Shown here piece by piece: positions 32,808-41,990 of a stretch of DNA of 64,000 bases (positions are counted from its first letter, which is position 1; the number at the start of each line of letters is the position of its first letter). The notes beneath the pieces were generated by a model. The model saw nothing but the letters and a program-made list of their open reading frames with translations, ran no database searches and had not been told where the DNA came from. The stretch is from Bryobacterales bacterium. GTDB taxonomy: Bacteria > Acidobacteriota > Terriglobia > Bryobacterales > Bryobacteraceae. Position numbers and translations under genes: made by a program. The stretch spans positions 62,001 to 126,000 of the forward strand of contig JADKID010000012.1 in NCBI GenBank assembly GCA_016721425.1, read 5' to 3'.

Positions 32808-33557
32808 ATGAAAACACAGAAATCCATCTTCTCGTCGCTGGCGGCGCTGGCGCTGGCCGGAGCGCTGGCCTTGCCGGCCTCGGCCGCGCCCATCATCACC
32901 AACGGCGGCTTTGAATCCGGCCCGTTTGGCTGGAGCAGCGCGGACAAACTGGGTAGCGACGGCACCTTCCAGGTGCAATCCGGTACTACGAGCCCGATCA
33001 ACGGCGACACCGTGCCTGCGCCGCCCGGCGGCGTGTATGCTGCCATGACCGATGGCGGCGCGGGTGGCTCCCACGTGCTCTACCAGGACTTCACCATCTC
33101 CAGTGGCGGCCCGAACTTCACGCTGGCGTTCGCCCTGTTTCTCCAGAACCAGGGCGGGATGTTCGCCACACCGGCTCCGGACGACCTGGAATGGAGCGGC
33201 AACTACGCCAACCAGCAGTTCCGGGTGGACATCATCCAAGCGTCCGCCGACCCGTTCACGGTGACGCCCGCCGATATCCTGATGAACCTCTATCAGAGCC
33301 AGGACGGGGACCCGCTGGTCTCGGGCTACAACACGTTGAACTTTGACATCTCGTCACTGGTCAACGCCAACCTGGGCACGGCCCTGCGGCTGCGATTTGT
33401 GGAAGTGGACAATCTGGGCCCGCTGCAGGCGGGCGTGGATAGCGTGAGCATCACGGAATCGTCGGCGATTCCCGAGCCATCCACGGTGTTGACCGTGGCC
33501 GGCGGCCTGCTGCTGGTGGCGGCCCGCTCGCTGCGCCGGCGCAAAGTGCAGGCGTAG
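32808..33557 (+). CDS. PEP-CTERM sorting-domain protein
   Basis: The 249-residue protein has a signal peptide (1-26, LALAGALALPASA), a beta-sandwich core (NGGFESGPFGWSS, carbohydrate-binding-like, about 30-215) and a C-terminal PEP-CTERM tail: IPEPSTVLTVAGGLLLVAAR (about 220-239), then RSLRRRK. Such tails are recognised by an exosortase that transfers the protein to the cell surface or extracellular matrix. No exosortase gene lies in the window. Following the dehydrogenase gene by 27 bp, it could be a surface partner of that enzyme. That link is only positional. A strong terminator follows. Confidence 0.9.
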   Translation: MKTQKSIFSSLAALALAGALALPASAAPIITNGGFESGPFGWSSADKLGSDGTFQVQSGTTSPINGDTVPAPPGGVYAAMTDGGAGGSHVLYQDFTISSGGPNFTLAFALFLQNQGGMFATPAPDDLEWSGNYANQQFRVDIIQASADPFTVTPADILMNLYQSQDGDPLVSGYNTLNFDISSLVNANLGTALRLRFVEVDNLGPLQAGVDSVSITESSAIPEPSTVLTVAGGLLLVAARSLRRRKVQA

Positions 33558-33569
33558 TCTTCGCGATCG

Positions 33570-33609
33570 AAAGGGGGGAGTTGGCGACAGCGCCGGCACC
33601 CCCCTTTTT
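33570..33609. terminator. Bidirectional rho-independent terminator
   Basis: AAAGGGGGG (33570-33578) pairs with CCCCCCTTT (33599-33607), with an inner GGCG/CGCC stem and a five-T run (33605-33609) on the + strand. The A-run before the left arm gives a shorter U-run for the minus strand. It sits exactly between the PEP-CTERM gene (ends 33557) and the convergent esterase gene (ends 33610). Confidence 0.9.
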
Positions 33610-35472
33610 CTATTCGGAGACCTTGCCGGCCAGCGCCTTGAGTGTCTCGATGTCGAACTTCTGGAGCAGGCCGTAGCAGAAGAGCTCCGGGGCATCGCTG
33701 ACGCTGACGTTCTTCTCGATCACCTCGCGGAGTGAGCGCATCGGCCTGGCCAGGGTCACGGCGCTGATGGCGCCGGGCTCCATGGCCGCGGCCACCAAAG
33801 CGATGACGCTGGTTCTGGGCCCCTGGGCCGAGACGCGCACAGTACCGTGCCGCGTGCGCAGCCAGCGGGCCACGGCGGTCACCTGGCTGGCCTCGATGCC
33901 GAGGACCCGCTCGCCGACGGTGGCGCCCAGCAGCGCAAAGAGCCAGTCGCGGCTGCCCATGGCCGATTCGCCGAAGTAGTAGGGGTCGATCGCCACCACT
34001 CGATGCTTGCCGCGCAGCAGCGTGTGCACTTCACCGGAGAGCGCGGCGCGGCCGGCGTCGCCGAACAGCACGACTGTGTCCACCGGGCCAACGGGCTCGA
34101 ACTCGACGGCGGGCACGGTCCAGGTGCCGTTCATCGCCAGACGCCAGTGCGTGATGCGGACGCCATCGGCCACCTCTTGGGACCTCTGGCTGGCCTGCAC
34201 CTGGTACTCGGGCCAGCGGGTGATGGCCTTCAAATCGGCGCGGCCGGCGCCGGCCACGGGGAGGGCGGCGCTAAGCTTGAGGGCCAGGGTCTGGAACGTC
34301 TCGTTGGGCTCCGGCAGGGGGATGCGCAGTTGGGCCGGGGTGCGGAGATCCTCGGCCGCGGGCACCTCTTCAATGGCGAACTTGCCGCCGAAGAAGTGCT
34401 CGCCGAGGAAGCGGTAAAGGGCCTGGCGATTGTCGAGGCCGTAGTTGTGGCCGTTGTCGAAGTTGACGTGATAACGGAGGCGATCGGCCGCGCCGAGCAG
34501 AGCATAGATTGGCTTGGCCGCCACCAGCAGCGGGCTCAAGGCGTAATCGGCACGGAAGCAGCAGTTATCCAGCGCGTTGTGGGTGAGCTGGGCGGGGCGG
34601 GGCGCGAGCAGCGCGGTGAGGTGGGTGTAATCCGCGAAGCGCGCGAGATCGTTGGGCGTCTGTTCGGAGTCGCCCAGATCCATATCGGGGAACTGGGCGC
34701 GGGTGACGAAGCTGGAATAGCCGGCGACAGGCATGATGAGCTTGATGCGCGTGTCGAGGGAGCTGAGCAGGATGGTGTGCCAGCCGCCGCCGGAGAGTCC
34801 CGTGGCGGCGATGCGCGCGGCATCGACATTGGGATGCGCGACGGCGATATCGACAAGGCGTTGCATGGCGAGGAAGAAGGGCGCGAGGCCGCTGGCGCCG
34901 ACGAGATCGAGCTGGTTCATGCGGTCGTGCTGGAAGCCAGGCTGCGACATCTGGCCCTTGCCGAACCACTCGTAGTTGATGGCGATGACGCCGTTGCGGG
35001 CCAGATGGATGCAGCGCTCCTGGATGTAGGAGTTGGCGATGCCGTCGCCCTCGTGGCCGTTGAGGTTGATGACCGCGGGCACGCGTCCGCTCAGGCCCTC
35101 CGGCTCATAGAGCAGACCGCCGAGCCACATACCGGGCACGGCTTCGTAGCGGAACTTGCGGATGCGGTAGCCACGGCCGGTGAGCGTATCGAGCCACACT
35201 GCCTTGGTGGGTAAGTTCCGCCACCTGGCGCCCTCGCCGCGGAAGACGACGCCGGTGAGGATGTTCTCGCGGAGTTGGGACGCGTAGGACTCCCATTGCG
35301 CGCGATCGGCGATGGGCGGCATGGCCGGGACCAGGGAGGCGAAGTACACCTGCGACTCGATGGTGGTCTGGCGCGGTGCCAGCACCGGGCGGGCGAGCTG
35401 AGTCTCCAACCAATCGGCGCCGTGCGCCAGCGCGCTGGCGGCGATCAACAACAGTGCGGTGCGTCGCATCAT
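33610..35472 (-). CDS. Secreted alpha/beta hydrolase (acetyl xylan esterase-like)
   Basis: The 620-residue product has a signal peptide (1-19, ALLLIAASALAHGA) and an alpha/beta-hydrolase domain (about 130-380) with the nucleophile elbow ATGLSGGGWH (Ser in G-x-S-x-G), the oxyanion-region segment VINLNGHEGDG and a likely His in FDNGHNYG. A second region of about 200 residues follows, also hydrolase-like, with no clear Ser motif. It is similar to the long acetyl-xylan-esterase/abhydrolase proteins of polysaccharide-degrading bacteria. I chose the ATG at 35472, with AAGGAG 7 nt upstream. The frame remains open to 35640 across the neighbouring gene. Confidence 0.8.
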   Translation of the reverse strand: MMRRTALLLIAASALAHGADWLETQLARPVLAPRQTTIESQVYFASLVPAMPPIADRAQWESYASQLRENILTGVVFRGEGARWRNLPTKAVWLDTLTGRGYRIRKFRYEAVPGMWLGGLLYEPEGLSGRVPAVINLNGHEGDGIANSYIQERCIHLARNGVIAINYEWFGKGQMSQPGFQHDRMNQLDLVGASGLAPFFLAMQRLVDIAVAHPNVDAARIAATGLSGGGWHTILLSSLDTRIKLIMPVAGYSSFVTRAQFPDMDLGDSEQTPNDLARFADYTHLTALLAPRPAQLTHNALDNCCFRADYALSPLLVAAKPIYALLGAADRLRYHVNFDNGHNYGLDNRQALYRFLGEHFFGGKFAIEEVPAAEDLRTPAQLRIPLPEPNETFQTLALKLSAALPVAGAGRADLKAITRWPEYQVQASQRSQEVADGVRITHWRLAMNGTWTVPAVEFEPVGPVDTVVLFGDAGRAALSGEVHTLLRGKHRVVAIDPYYFGESAMGSRDWLFALLGATVGERVLGIEASQVTAVARWLRTRHGTVRVSAQGPRTSVIALVAAAMEPGAISAVTLARPMRSLREVIEKNVSVSDAPELFCYGLLQKFDIETLKALAGKVSE

Positions 35473-35486
35473 CGTTATGCTCCTTG

Positions 35487-35909
35487 TTAACTCAACGTTG
35501 CCATGGCGGCGATGCCCAGCCGCGCCATCTCTTCGTCGGTGTCCTCGTCGAGGCCGCTGACGGCCACGGCGCCCACCACGACGCCCTCGTGAAAGACGGG
35601 CACTCCGCCGGCCCAGCCCAGCATCTTCGGATCGCCCCAATAGGCGACGTCGAAGCCGTGCTCGGGCGAGCGCACGTTGCGCCCGATCTCGCGTGTGGTG
35701 ATGCGCTCGCGGGCGGCGGCGTACACCTTGTTCGTGGCGACGGTGATGGAGGGCAGCGGCGCACCGTCCATGCGTTCAAAGGCGATGAGATCGCCGCGCG
35801 AGTCGCCCACGGCCAGGACGCCTTTCAGCCCGCGGCGTTCCAGCTCCGTCCGCATGGCATCGATGGCGGCGCGGGCTTCGGCCAGGTTGAGATCATATCG
35901 TTGGAACAT
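35487..35909 (-). CDS. GlcG/HbpS-family protein
   Basis: A 140-residue single-domain protein of the HbpS/GlcG fold: LAEARAAIDAMRTELERRGL, GVLAVGDSRGDLIAFERMDG, PSITVATNKVYAAARERITT, GWAGGVPVFHEGVVVGAVAV, then SGLDEDTDEEMARLGI. Family members include an extracellular haem-binding protein (HbpS) and proteins of glycolate and diol pathways. No haem ligand can be assigned from sequence alone. There is no signal peptide, so it is probably cytoplasmic. It lies just upstream of the esterase gene on the same strand (14-bp gap) and may be co-transcribed. Confidence 0.87.
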   Translation of the reverse strand: MFQRYDLNLAEARAAIDAMRTELERRGLKGVLAVGDSRGDLIAFERMDGAPLPSITVATNKVYAAARERITTREIGRNVRSPEHGFDVAYWGDPKMLGWAGGVPVFHEGVVVGAVAVSGLDEDTDEEMARLGIAAMATLS

Positions 35910-35960
35910 ATCCCCCAGATTCTGTCACGCGGGCGGCGCCGGCATCAATCCTGGTCCACA

Positions 35961-36488
35961 TCAGTGCCGGTCCTGAATGAGGGCGATGATGGTGCGCGAA
36001 ACCTCGGCGATGGGCCGGGTGCCGATCACGGTCCAGATATCGGCCTGCGGATAGTGTTCGCGGAAGAGATCCATCTCGCGGTGATACTGGGCGAGGCTCT
36101 TCTCCACAACATCCGGTTTTTGCTGGCCCGCCAGGCGCTGGCGCACGACGTCGTCCGGCACGTCGAGCTGCAGGATGATGGGCGACGGCAGCTTCAGTTC
36201 CTTCACCAGCGCGCCGAGGAAATCCGCCTGGTGGCGCGTGGCCGGATAGCCGTCAAGGATGAAGCCGCGGGTCACATCCAGCGCCTTCAACTTGGCGCGG
36301 AGGGCGTCGTCGGTGAGCGCTGCATCCCCGGTGACCACCGGCGCCTTGTAGCGTTTGGTGAGCATCTCCGCCTGGGTAGTCTTGCCGCTGCCGGGCGGGC
36401 CGATGAGCACCATCACCAGGCCCTTGCCTGCTTCCTGGGCGGAAATCCCGAGCATCGTCACGAGAATGACAAACAAGGCGCGCAGCAT
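35961..36488 (-). CDS. Adenylate-kinase-like P-loop protein with a signal peptide
   Basis: The 175-residue protein starts with a Sec-type signal sequence (MLRALFVILVTMLGISA, then QEAGKG) directly followed by an adenylate-kinase core: LVMVLIGPPGSGKTTQAEML (P-loop, about 25-44) and GFILDGYPATRHQADFL. The Arg of the family's DGFPRT motif is replaced (DGYPATR), and the LID domain with its RxxGR motif is missing, since the chain goes straight to the QYHREMDLFREHY helix. So catalysis is doubtful, and an exported nucleotide kinase would be unusual because ATP is absent outside. It may instead be a membrane-anchored cytoplasmic protein. It is monocistronic. Confidence 0.75.
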   Translation of the reverse strand: MLRALFVILVTMLGISAQEAGKGLVMVLIGPPGSGKTTQAEMLTKRYKAPVVTGDAALTDDALRAKLKALDVTRGFILDGYPATRHQADFLGALVKELKLPSPIILQLDVPDDVVRQRLAGQQKPDVVEKSLAQYHREMDLFREHYPQADIWTVIGTRPIAEVSRTIIALIQDRH

Positions 36489-36570
36489 TCCGTACTCCTT
36501 TGGACAGTATTGTAGATCATTCGCGAAATCGGCTGGACCCGGATTCTATTTTCAGGCATCCTACTGAACG

Positions 36571-39255
36571 ATGGTTACAAGCAAAGGTTCCGAAGAGCGC
36601 GGCCGGCTAGCGGCTGGATGGAAACAGTGGGGGCCGTACCTGAGTGAACGGCAGTGGGGCACGGTAAGAGAAGACTATAGTGACTCGGGCAACGCCTGGG
36701 ACTATTTTTCGCACGATCAATCCCGCTCGCGAGCCTACCAGTGGGGCGAAGATGGCATCGCCGGCATCAGCGACGACAAGCAGCGGCTGTGCTTCGCACT
36801 AGCCCTGTGGAACGGCAAAGACCCGATTCTCAAGGAGCGCCTGTTCGGGTTGACCAACTCGGAGGGCAACCACGGCGAGGACGTCAAGGAGTACTACTTC
36901 TACCTGGATTCCACGCCGACGCACTCCTACATGAAGTACCTGTACAAGTATCCGCAGGCGGCGTTTCCTTACGACGAGCTCGTCAAGGTGAACAAGGAGC
37001 GGACGCGGACCGATTTTGAATACGAACTGCTCGACACCGGCGCGTTCCAGGAGGACCGCTATTTCGACGTGTTCGTGGAGTACGCCAAGCAGTCACCTGA
37101 GGACATCGCCATCCGGATCACGGTGGCCAACCGCGGGCCGGAGGAGGCGGAGCTGCACCTGCTGCCCACGCTGTGGTTCCGCAACACGTGGTCGTGGAAA
37201 GACGACATGCCGAAGCCGGCGATGTGCGCCGAAAACGGCGCGATCCGGGCCGAGCATGGCGAACTGGGTGTGCGTTACCTGCGCTGCGAAGGCGCGGAAG
37301 AGTTGCTCTTTACCGAGAACGAGACCAACGCCGAACGGCTGTGGCGATTGCCGAACGCCACGCGCTACGTCAAGGACGCGTTCCACCGCTACGTAGTGAA
37401 TGGCCAGCGCGACGCGGTGAACCCGCAGCAGCAGGGCACCAAGGCCGCTGCCCACTACACCGTGAGCGTGCCGGCCGGCGGCGAGCGTAGCATCACGCTG
37501 CGCCTCTCGGCTGACGACACCGCCACCGCGCCCTCCGCCGCCATCTTTGAGCAGCGCCTGGCCGAGGCCGACAGCTTTTACGATCTGGTGACGCCCGATA
37601 CGCTCACCGCGGATCAGGCGCTGGTGATGCGGCAGGCACTGGCCGGCATGCTGTGGTCCAAGCAGTATTACTACTTCGATCTGGACCAGTGGCTGGAGGA
37701 GCACAACGCGCATCCTTCGGCCGGCAAGCGCCACCGACGGGGCGCGCGCAACGCGGAATGGTTCCACATGGTGAACGACGACATCATCTCGATGCCGGAC
37801 AAGTGGGAGTATCCGTGGTACGCGGCGTGGGATCTGGCCTTTCACACAACGTCGCTGGCGATTGTGGATCTCGAGTTCGCCAAGCACCAGTTGGAGCTGA
37901 TGCTGCGGGAGCTGTACCTGCATCCCAACGGGCAGATTCCGGCGTATGAGTGGAATTTCGGCGACGTGAATCCGCCGGTGCACGCGTGGGCCACGCTCTA
38001 TGTCTACAGCCTCCAGAAAAACCGCGACGGCAAGGGTGATATCGACTTCCTGAAGCGCAGCTTCCACAAGCTGATGCTGAACTTTACGTGGTGGGTGAAT
38101 CGCAAAGACCCCGGCGGGCGCAACGTCTTTGAGGGCGGCTTCCTGGGCCTGGACAACATCGGAGTGTTCGACCGCTCGTCGCCGCTGCCCACCGGCGGCT
38201 ATCTGGAGCAGGCCGACGGCACGGCGTGGATGGCGCTGTTCAGCCAGAATCTCTTTGAGATCGCGATGGAACTGGCCGAGCACGACGAGCTGTATGAAGA
38301 CATGGCCGCCAAGTTTGTGGAGCACTTCCTGTGGATCAGCTCCGCCATGGACCGCATCGGCGAAAACAACGACGAGATGTGGGACGAGAGCGACGGCTTC
38401 TTCTACGATCTGCTGCGTCTGCCCGACGGGAGCGCGCAGAGGCTGAAGGTCCGCTCGATGGTGGGGCTGCTGCCGCTGTGTGCCGCGACTGTGGTGAACA
38501 GTAGCCAGGCACAGCGCTTCACCACGCTCACTGACCGCATCGGGAAGTTCGTCAAGCGCCATCCGGAAGTGACGGCCACCATCAATCCGGTGAACCGGCT
38601 GGGCGTGGACGGGCGGCGGCTGCTGGCGGTGTGCGACGAGACGAAGCTGCGACGGATTCTGACGAAGATGCTGGACGAGGACGAGTTTCTCAGCCCGTTC
38701 GGCATCCGCTCACTTTCGAAGTACCACGAGGAGACGCCCTATCTGTTCCGGGTGCATGGGGAAGAGTACAAGGTGGCGTACCTGCCGGCGGAGTCCACCA
38801 ACGGGATGTTTGGCGGCAATTCCAACTGGCGCGGCCCGGTGTGGATGCCGGTGAACATGCTGCTGATCCGGGCGCTGTTGCAGTATTACTCGTACTACGG
38901 CGACGACTTCAAGATTGAGTGTCCCACCGGGAGCGGCCACGAGATGACGCTGTTCGAGGTGGCGCGCGAGATTTCGGCGAGGCTATCGGGCATTTTCCTG
39001 CGGGACGGGAAGGGGCAGCGTCCGGTGTACGGAGGCTCGGCGACGTTCCAGAAAGATCCGCATTGGCGGGATCTGATACTGTTCTACGAGTACTTCCATG
39101 GCGACAACGGCGCGGGCCTGGGGGCCAGCCACCAGACGGGCTGGACCGGCCTTGTGGCGCGGCTGCTTCAGTTGTTCGGGCACATCACCCCGGAGGCGTT
39201 GCTGAGCGGCAGTAACACACGGCCGGTGACGCGGCACTACGAGGACAAAGACTAG
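36571..39255 (+). CDS. Large cytoplasmic glucosidase (MGH1-like/GH63-type)
   Basis: The 894-residue protein lacks a signal peptide. An N-terminal beta-rich domain (about 20-330: DYFSHDQSRSRAYQWGEDGI, then GISDDKQRLCFALALWNGKD) precedes an (alpha/alpha)6 barrel (about 350-880) with EWFHMVNDDIISMPDKWEYP, WYAAWDLAFHTTSLAIVDLE, GQIPAYEWNFGDVNPPVHAW, GGNSNWRGPVWMPVNMLLIR and HQTGWTGLVARLLQ near the end. This matches the MGH1-like/GH63 glucosidase family common in bacteria that store trehalose or glycogen-type sugars. Acidic residues in the EWNFGD and WDESDGF segments are candidate catalytic residues. pgi lies next door (convergent), which fits glucose metabolism. Confidence 0.85.
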   Translation: MVTSKGSEERGRLAAGWKQWGPYLSERQWGTVREDYSDSGNAWDYFSHDQSRSRAYQWGEDGIAGISDDKQRLCFALALWNGKDPILKERLFGLTNSEGNHGEDVKEYYFYLDSTPTHSYMKYLYKYPQAAFPYDELVKVNKERTRTDFEYELLDTGAFQEDRYFDVFVEYAKQSPEDIAIRITVANRGPEEAELHLLPTLWFRNTWSWKDDMPKPAMCAENGAIRAEHGELGVRYLRCEGAEELLFTENETNAERLWRLPNATRYVKDAFHRYVVNGQRDAVNPQQQGTKAAAHYTVSVPAGGERSITLRLSADDTATAPSAAIFEQRLAEADSFYDLVTPDTLTADQALVMRQALAGMLWSKQYYYFDLDQWLEEHNAHPSAGKRHRRGARNAEWFHMVNDDIISMPDKWEYPWYAAWDLAFHTTSLAIVDLEFAKHQLELMLRELYLHPNGQIPAYEWNFGDVNPPVHAWATLYVYSLQKNRDGKGDIDFLKRSFHKLMLNFTWWVNRKDPGGRNVFEGGFLGLDNIGVFDRSSPLPTGGYLEQADGTAWMALFSQNLFEIAMELAEHDELYEDMAAKFVEHFLWISSAMDRIGENNDEMWDESDGFFYDLLRLPDGSAQRLKVRSMVGLLPLCAATVVNSSQAQRFTTLTDRIGKFVKRHPEVTATINPVNRLGVDGRRLLAVCDETKLRRILTKMLDEDEFLSPFGIRSLSKYHEETPYLFRVHGEEYKVAYLPAESTNGMFGGNSNWRGPVWMPVNMLLIRALLQYYSYYGDDFKIECPTGSGHEMTLFEVAREISARLSGIFLRDGKGQRPVYGGSATFQKDPHWRDLILFYEYFHGDNGAGLGASHQTGWTGLVARLLQLFGHITPEALLSGSNTRPVTRHYEDKD

Positions 39256-39265
39256 CGGCGATTGG

Positions 39266-40789
39266 TCAGGCCCGGCTGAATCCGTCAGCGGACTGCCGGG
39301 CGCGGCCGTTGGCGGCCAGATGCTCCAGAATCAGATAGACGCTTTCCGGATCTTGGGAGCCGGCGAGCGCGGCAATTTGTTCCACCGTGGCGGGGCTGGC
39401 AGTAAGCGCCGCCACAATGCTCTTCTGTAGATCGAGCACGGCCGCAGCCGCTTTCTTACCCGCTTCGACGCCGGGCTGGTGGTAGGCGTTGATGTTGACG
39501 AGAGAGGCGTAGAGCCCCACTGCGCGCTCGAACAGCGCGATCAGCCCGCCGACGGTGACGGCGTTGACGGAAGGAATGGTGATGGTGATGGACTCGCGGT
39601 CATTGGCATGGAGCGCGGCGCGGGTGCCTAGCAGGAAGCCGTCCAGATAGTCGCCGGCGCGCACGCCGGGCTCGAGTTCCAGCGGTTCTCCGCCGTCTTC
39701 CAGCACGCGGATGAAGGTGACGAAAAAGTTGTTGATGCCGTCGCGCAGTTGCTGCACGTAGGCGTGCTGATCCGTGGATCCTTTGTTGCCGTAGACGCTG
39801 ATGCCCTGGTCCACGCGGTTGCCCTGGAGGTCATTGCGCTTGCCGATGGATTCCATGACCAGTTGTTGGAGATAACGGCTGAAGAGCAGCAGCCGGTCTT
39901 TGTAGGGCAGCACCACCATGTCCTTGAGGCCCTTGCCGGCGGTGGCATGGTGCCACATCAGCGCCAGAAGCGCGGCGGGATTCTCGCGCGTGTTCTTGGA
40001 TCGAGTTTGCGCGTCGCAGGCCGAGGCGCCGGCGACGATACCGGCGATGTCGATGCCCTGTAGCGCGGCTACCAGGAGCCCGACGGCGGAGAGCTCGCTG
40101 GTGCGGCCGCCCACCCAATCGAACATCGGGAACTTATCGAGCCAGTTCTGCGAGTAGTCGTCGAGCTTGGAGCCGGCCATGGTGATGGCCACGGCGCGTG
40201 AGGGGAAATCCACGCCGGCGCGGACGTAGGCGGCCTCCGCCAGCTTCATGCCGTTGTAGGTTTCGGGTGTGCCGCCGGACTTCGAAATCACCAGCACCAG
40301 GGTCTGCGCCAGCCGGCCGTCGAGGGTGGCCAGGGTGCGCTCGATGCCGTCCGGATCGGTGTTGTCGAAGAAGTGCATGCGCAGCTTGTCGGCGGCGGGG
40401 TGGCCTAGCGCATCGGAGACGAACATAGGGCCCAGCGCGGAGCCGCCGATGCCGATGGAGAGGACGTCGGTGAACTTGCCGCCGGCGTGGATGGCGGCCG
40501 TGAACTCCGCAATGCGCGCGAGGCAGGTCTCGATCTCCGCCCGGATCTCGGGCGTGGGCGAGAGTGCCGGGGTGCGCAACCAATAATGGCCCACCATGCG
40601 CTTCTCATCGGGGTTGGCGATTGCGCCCTGCTCCAGCAGGTCCATCGCGGCCAGAGCCTGCTGCATGGACGGCTCCATCGACTCCAGCCAAGCGTCGCTG
40701 AAGTTCATCCGGCTGATGTCCAGTTTCAACCCGGCGGCGGGGACTGCGCTGAGAAACGTCTGATATCGGGCCCACTGTGCTGAATTCAT
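39266..40789 (-). CDS. pgi: Glucose-6-phosphate isomerase
   Basis: A 507-residue cytosolic enzyme that interconverts glucose-6-phosphate and fructose-6-phosphate. Recognisable parts are LSIGIGGSALGPMFVSDALG, LVLVISKSGGTPETYNGMKL (both sugar-phosphate binding), DWVGGRTSELSAVGLLVAAL, VDQGISVYGNKGSTDQHAYV and the final VSLVNINAYHQPGVEAGKKA-type stretch (INAYHQPGVEAGKKAA), which carries the catalytic Lys region. The C-terminal tail ends in a small helical extension. The ATG at 40789 lies inside a 20-bp palindrome, and the nearest purine-rich block is only 2 nt before the ATG. The transcript may therefore be leaderless, or the true start may be elsewhere. Confidence 0.93.
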   Translation of the reverse strand: MNSAQWARYQTFLSAVPAAGLKLDISRMNFSDAWLESMEPSMQQALAAMDLLEQGAIANPDEKRMVGHYWLRTPALSPTPEIRAEIETCLARIAEFTAAIHAGGKFTDVLSIGIGGSALGPMFVSDALGHPAADKLRMHFFDNTDPDGIERTLATLDGRLAQTLVLVISKSGGTPETYNGMKLAEAAYVRAGVDFPSRAVAITMAGSKLDDYSQNWLDKFPMFDWVGGRTSELSAVGLLVAALQGIDIAGIVAGASACDAQTRSKNTRENPAALLALMWHHATAGKGLKDMVVLPYKDRLLLFSRYLQQLVMESIGKRNDLQGNRVDQGISVYGNKGSTDQHAYVQQLRDGINNFFVTFIRVLEDGGEPLELEPGVRAGDYLDGFLLGTRAALHANDRESITITIPSVNAVTVGGLIALFERAVGLYASLVNINAYHQPGVEAGKKAAAAVLDLQKSIVAALTASPATVEQIAALAGSQDPESVYLILEHLAANGRARQSADGFSRA

Positions 40790-40807
40790 ATCCTGTACAC
40801 AGGATAT
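40788..40807. promoter_or_regulatory. Palindrome over the pgi start codon in the pgi/OYE divergent gap
   Basis: ATATCCTG (40788-40795) and CAGGATAT (40800-40807) are exact reverse complements around TACA. The left arm covers two bases of the pgi start codon. Only 34 bp separate the pgi start from the likely OYE start (40824), so promoters for both genes must overlap this site. A repressor or activator bound here would affect both. The protein is unknown. Confidence 0.6.
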
Positions 40808-40823
40808 CGCTACAGTGGTGGAT

Positions 40824-41891
40824 ATGAGTGAAGCGGCCCTCTTTCAACCATTCCAGACTCGCGGCGTCACATTGCCCAACCGGATCGTGATGTCGCCGAT
40901 GTGCCAGTATTCGGCCATTGACGGTTTCGTCAACGACTGGCACCTGATCCACCTGGGGGCGCGCGCCGCCGGGGGAGTGGGCCTGATCATCGTGGAGGCG
41001 ACGGGCGTGGAGCCGCGCGGGCGCATCACGCCGGGCTGCCTGGGCCTGTGGTCTGACGAGCATGTACCCGGCCTGCGCCGCATCGTCGATTTTATCCACG
41101 GCCAGGGCGTCAAGGCGGGCATCCAGATCGGGCACGCCGGCCGCAAGGCGAGCTGTGCCGTGCCGTGGCAGGGCGGCCTGCCCTTGACCGAGGGCGCGTG
41201 GCAGACGGTGGCGCCGTCGCCGATCCCGTTCCGTCCGGACGAGCCCATGCCGCACGAGCTGACGCGCGGTGAGATCGCCGAAACGCTGCTGCTCTTTGTG
41301 GCCGCGGCCCGCCGCGCGCTGGCCGCCGGGTTTGACCTGATCGAGATCCATGGCGCGCACGGCTACCTGATCAGCGAGTTTCTCTCGCCCATCGTCAACC
41401 AGCGCAGCGATGAGTACGGAGGCCCGTTTGAGGGCCGTGTGCGGTTTGCGCTGGAGACCGCGGACGCGGTGCGCTCCGTGTGGCCGGCGGAGTTGCCATT
41501 GTGGTTCCGCGTCTCGGCGACGGATTGGGTGCCCGGCGGGTGGAGTGGCGACGACACCGTGGCGCTGGCGCAACTGCTGGGCGACCACGGCGTGGATCTG
41601 CTGGATTGCTCTTCCGGCGCAGTGACGCCCGACGCCCAGATCCCCTACGCGCCGGGGTTCCAGGTACCGTTTGCGGAGCGGGTGAAGCGGGAGGCCGGCG
41701 TGGCGAGCGGCGCGGTGGGCGGAATCAAGGAGGCGGCGCAGGCCGAGGCGATTCTGGCGGAGGGCCGCGCCGATGTGGTGCTGGTGGGCCGCGAGCTGCT
41801 GCGCAACCCGCACTGGGCCGTGCGGGCCGCCCAGGAACTAGGCGTCAAGCCCAGGTGGCCCCAGCAGTACGCCTGGGCCCTCCAGCGCTAA
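40824..41891 (+). CDS. NADH:flavin oxidoreductase, old yellow enzyme (YqjM-like)
   Basis: The 355-residue FMN-dependent (beta/alpha)8-barrel protein begins LFQPFQTRGVTLPNRIVMSP, has the YqjM-type MCQYSA (Cys near the flavin), IQIGHAGRKAS (His/Arg active site), FDLIEIHGAHGYLISEFLSP and VNQRSDEYGGPFEGRVRF, and ends with the phosphate-binding EAILAEGRADVVLVGRELL. These place it in the thermophilic-like/YqjM class of ene-reductases that reduce activated C=C bonds with NAD(P)H. I prefer the ATG at 40824. A GTG at 40815 would add three residues. It is divergent from pgi with a palindrome between. Confidence 0.93.
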   Translation: MSEAALFQPFQTRGVTLPNRIVMSPMCQYSAIDGFVNDWHLIHLGARAAGGVGLIIVEATGVEPRGRITPGCLGLWSDEHVPGLRRIVDFIHGQGVKAGIQIGHAGRKASCAVPWQGGLPLTEGAWQTVAPSPIPFRPDEPMPHELTRGEIAETLLLFVAAARRALAAGFDLIEIHGAHGYLISEFLSPIVNQRSDEYGGPFEGRVRFALETADAVRSVWPAELPLWFRVSATDWVPGGWSGDDTVALAQLLGDHGVDLLDCSSGAVTPDAQIPYAPGFQVPFAERVKREAGVASGAVGGIKEAAQAEAILAEGRADVVLVGRELLRNPHWAVRAAQELGVKPRWPQQYAWALQR

Positions 41892-41990
41892 AATCCGGAA
41901 GCATGGCGAGCGTCGCACCTTTCGGACCTGTTTCTCTGTAACAAATCTGATAGATATAGTTACGTCCGCAGAATCCAGGAACGGCGCCCC

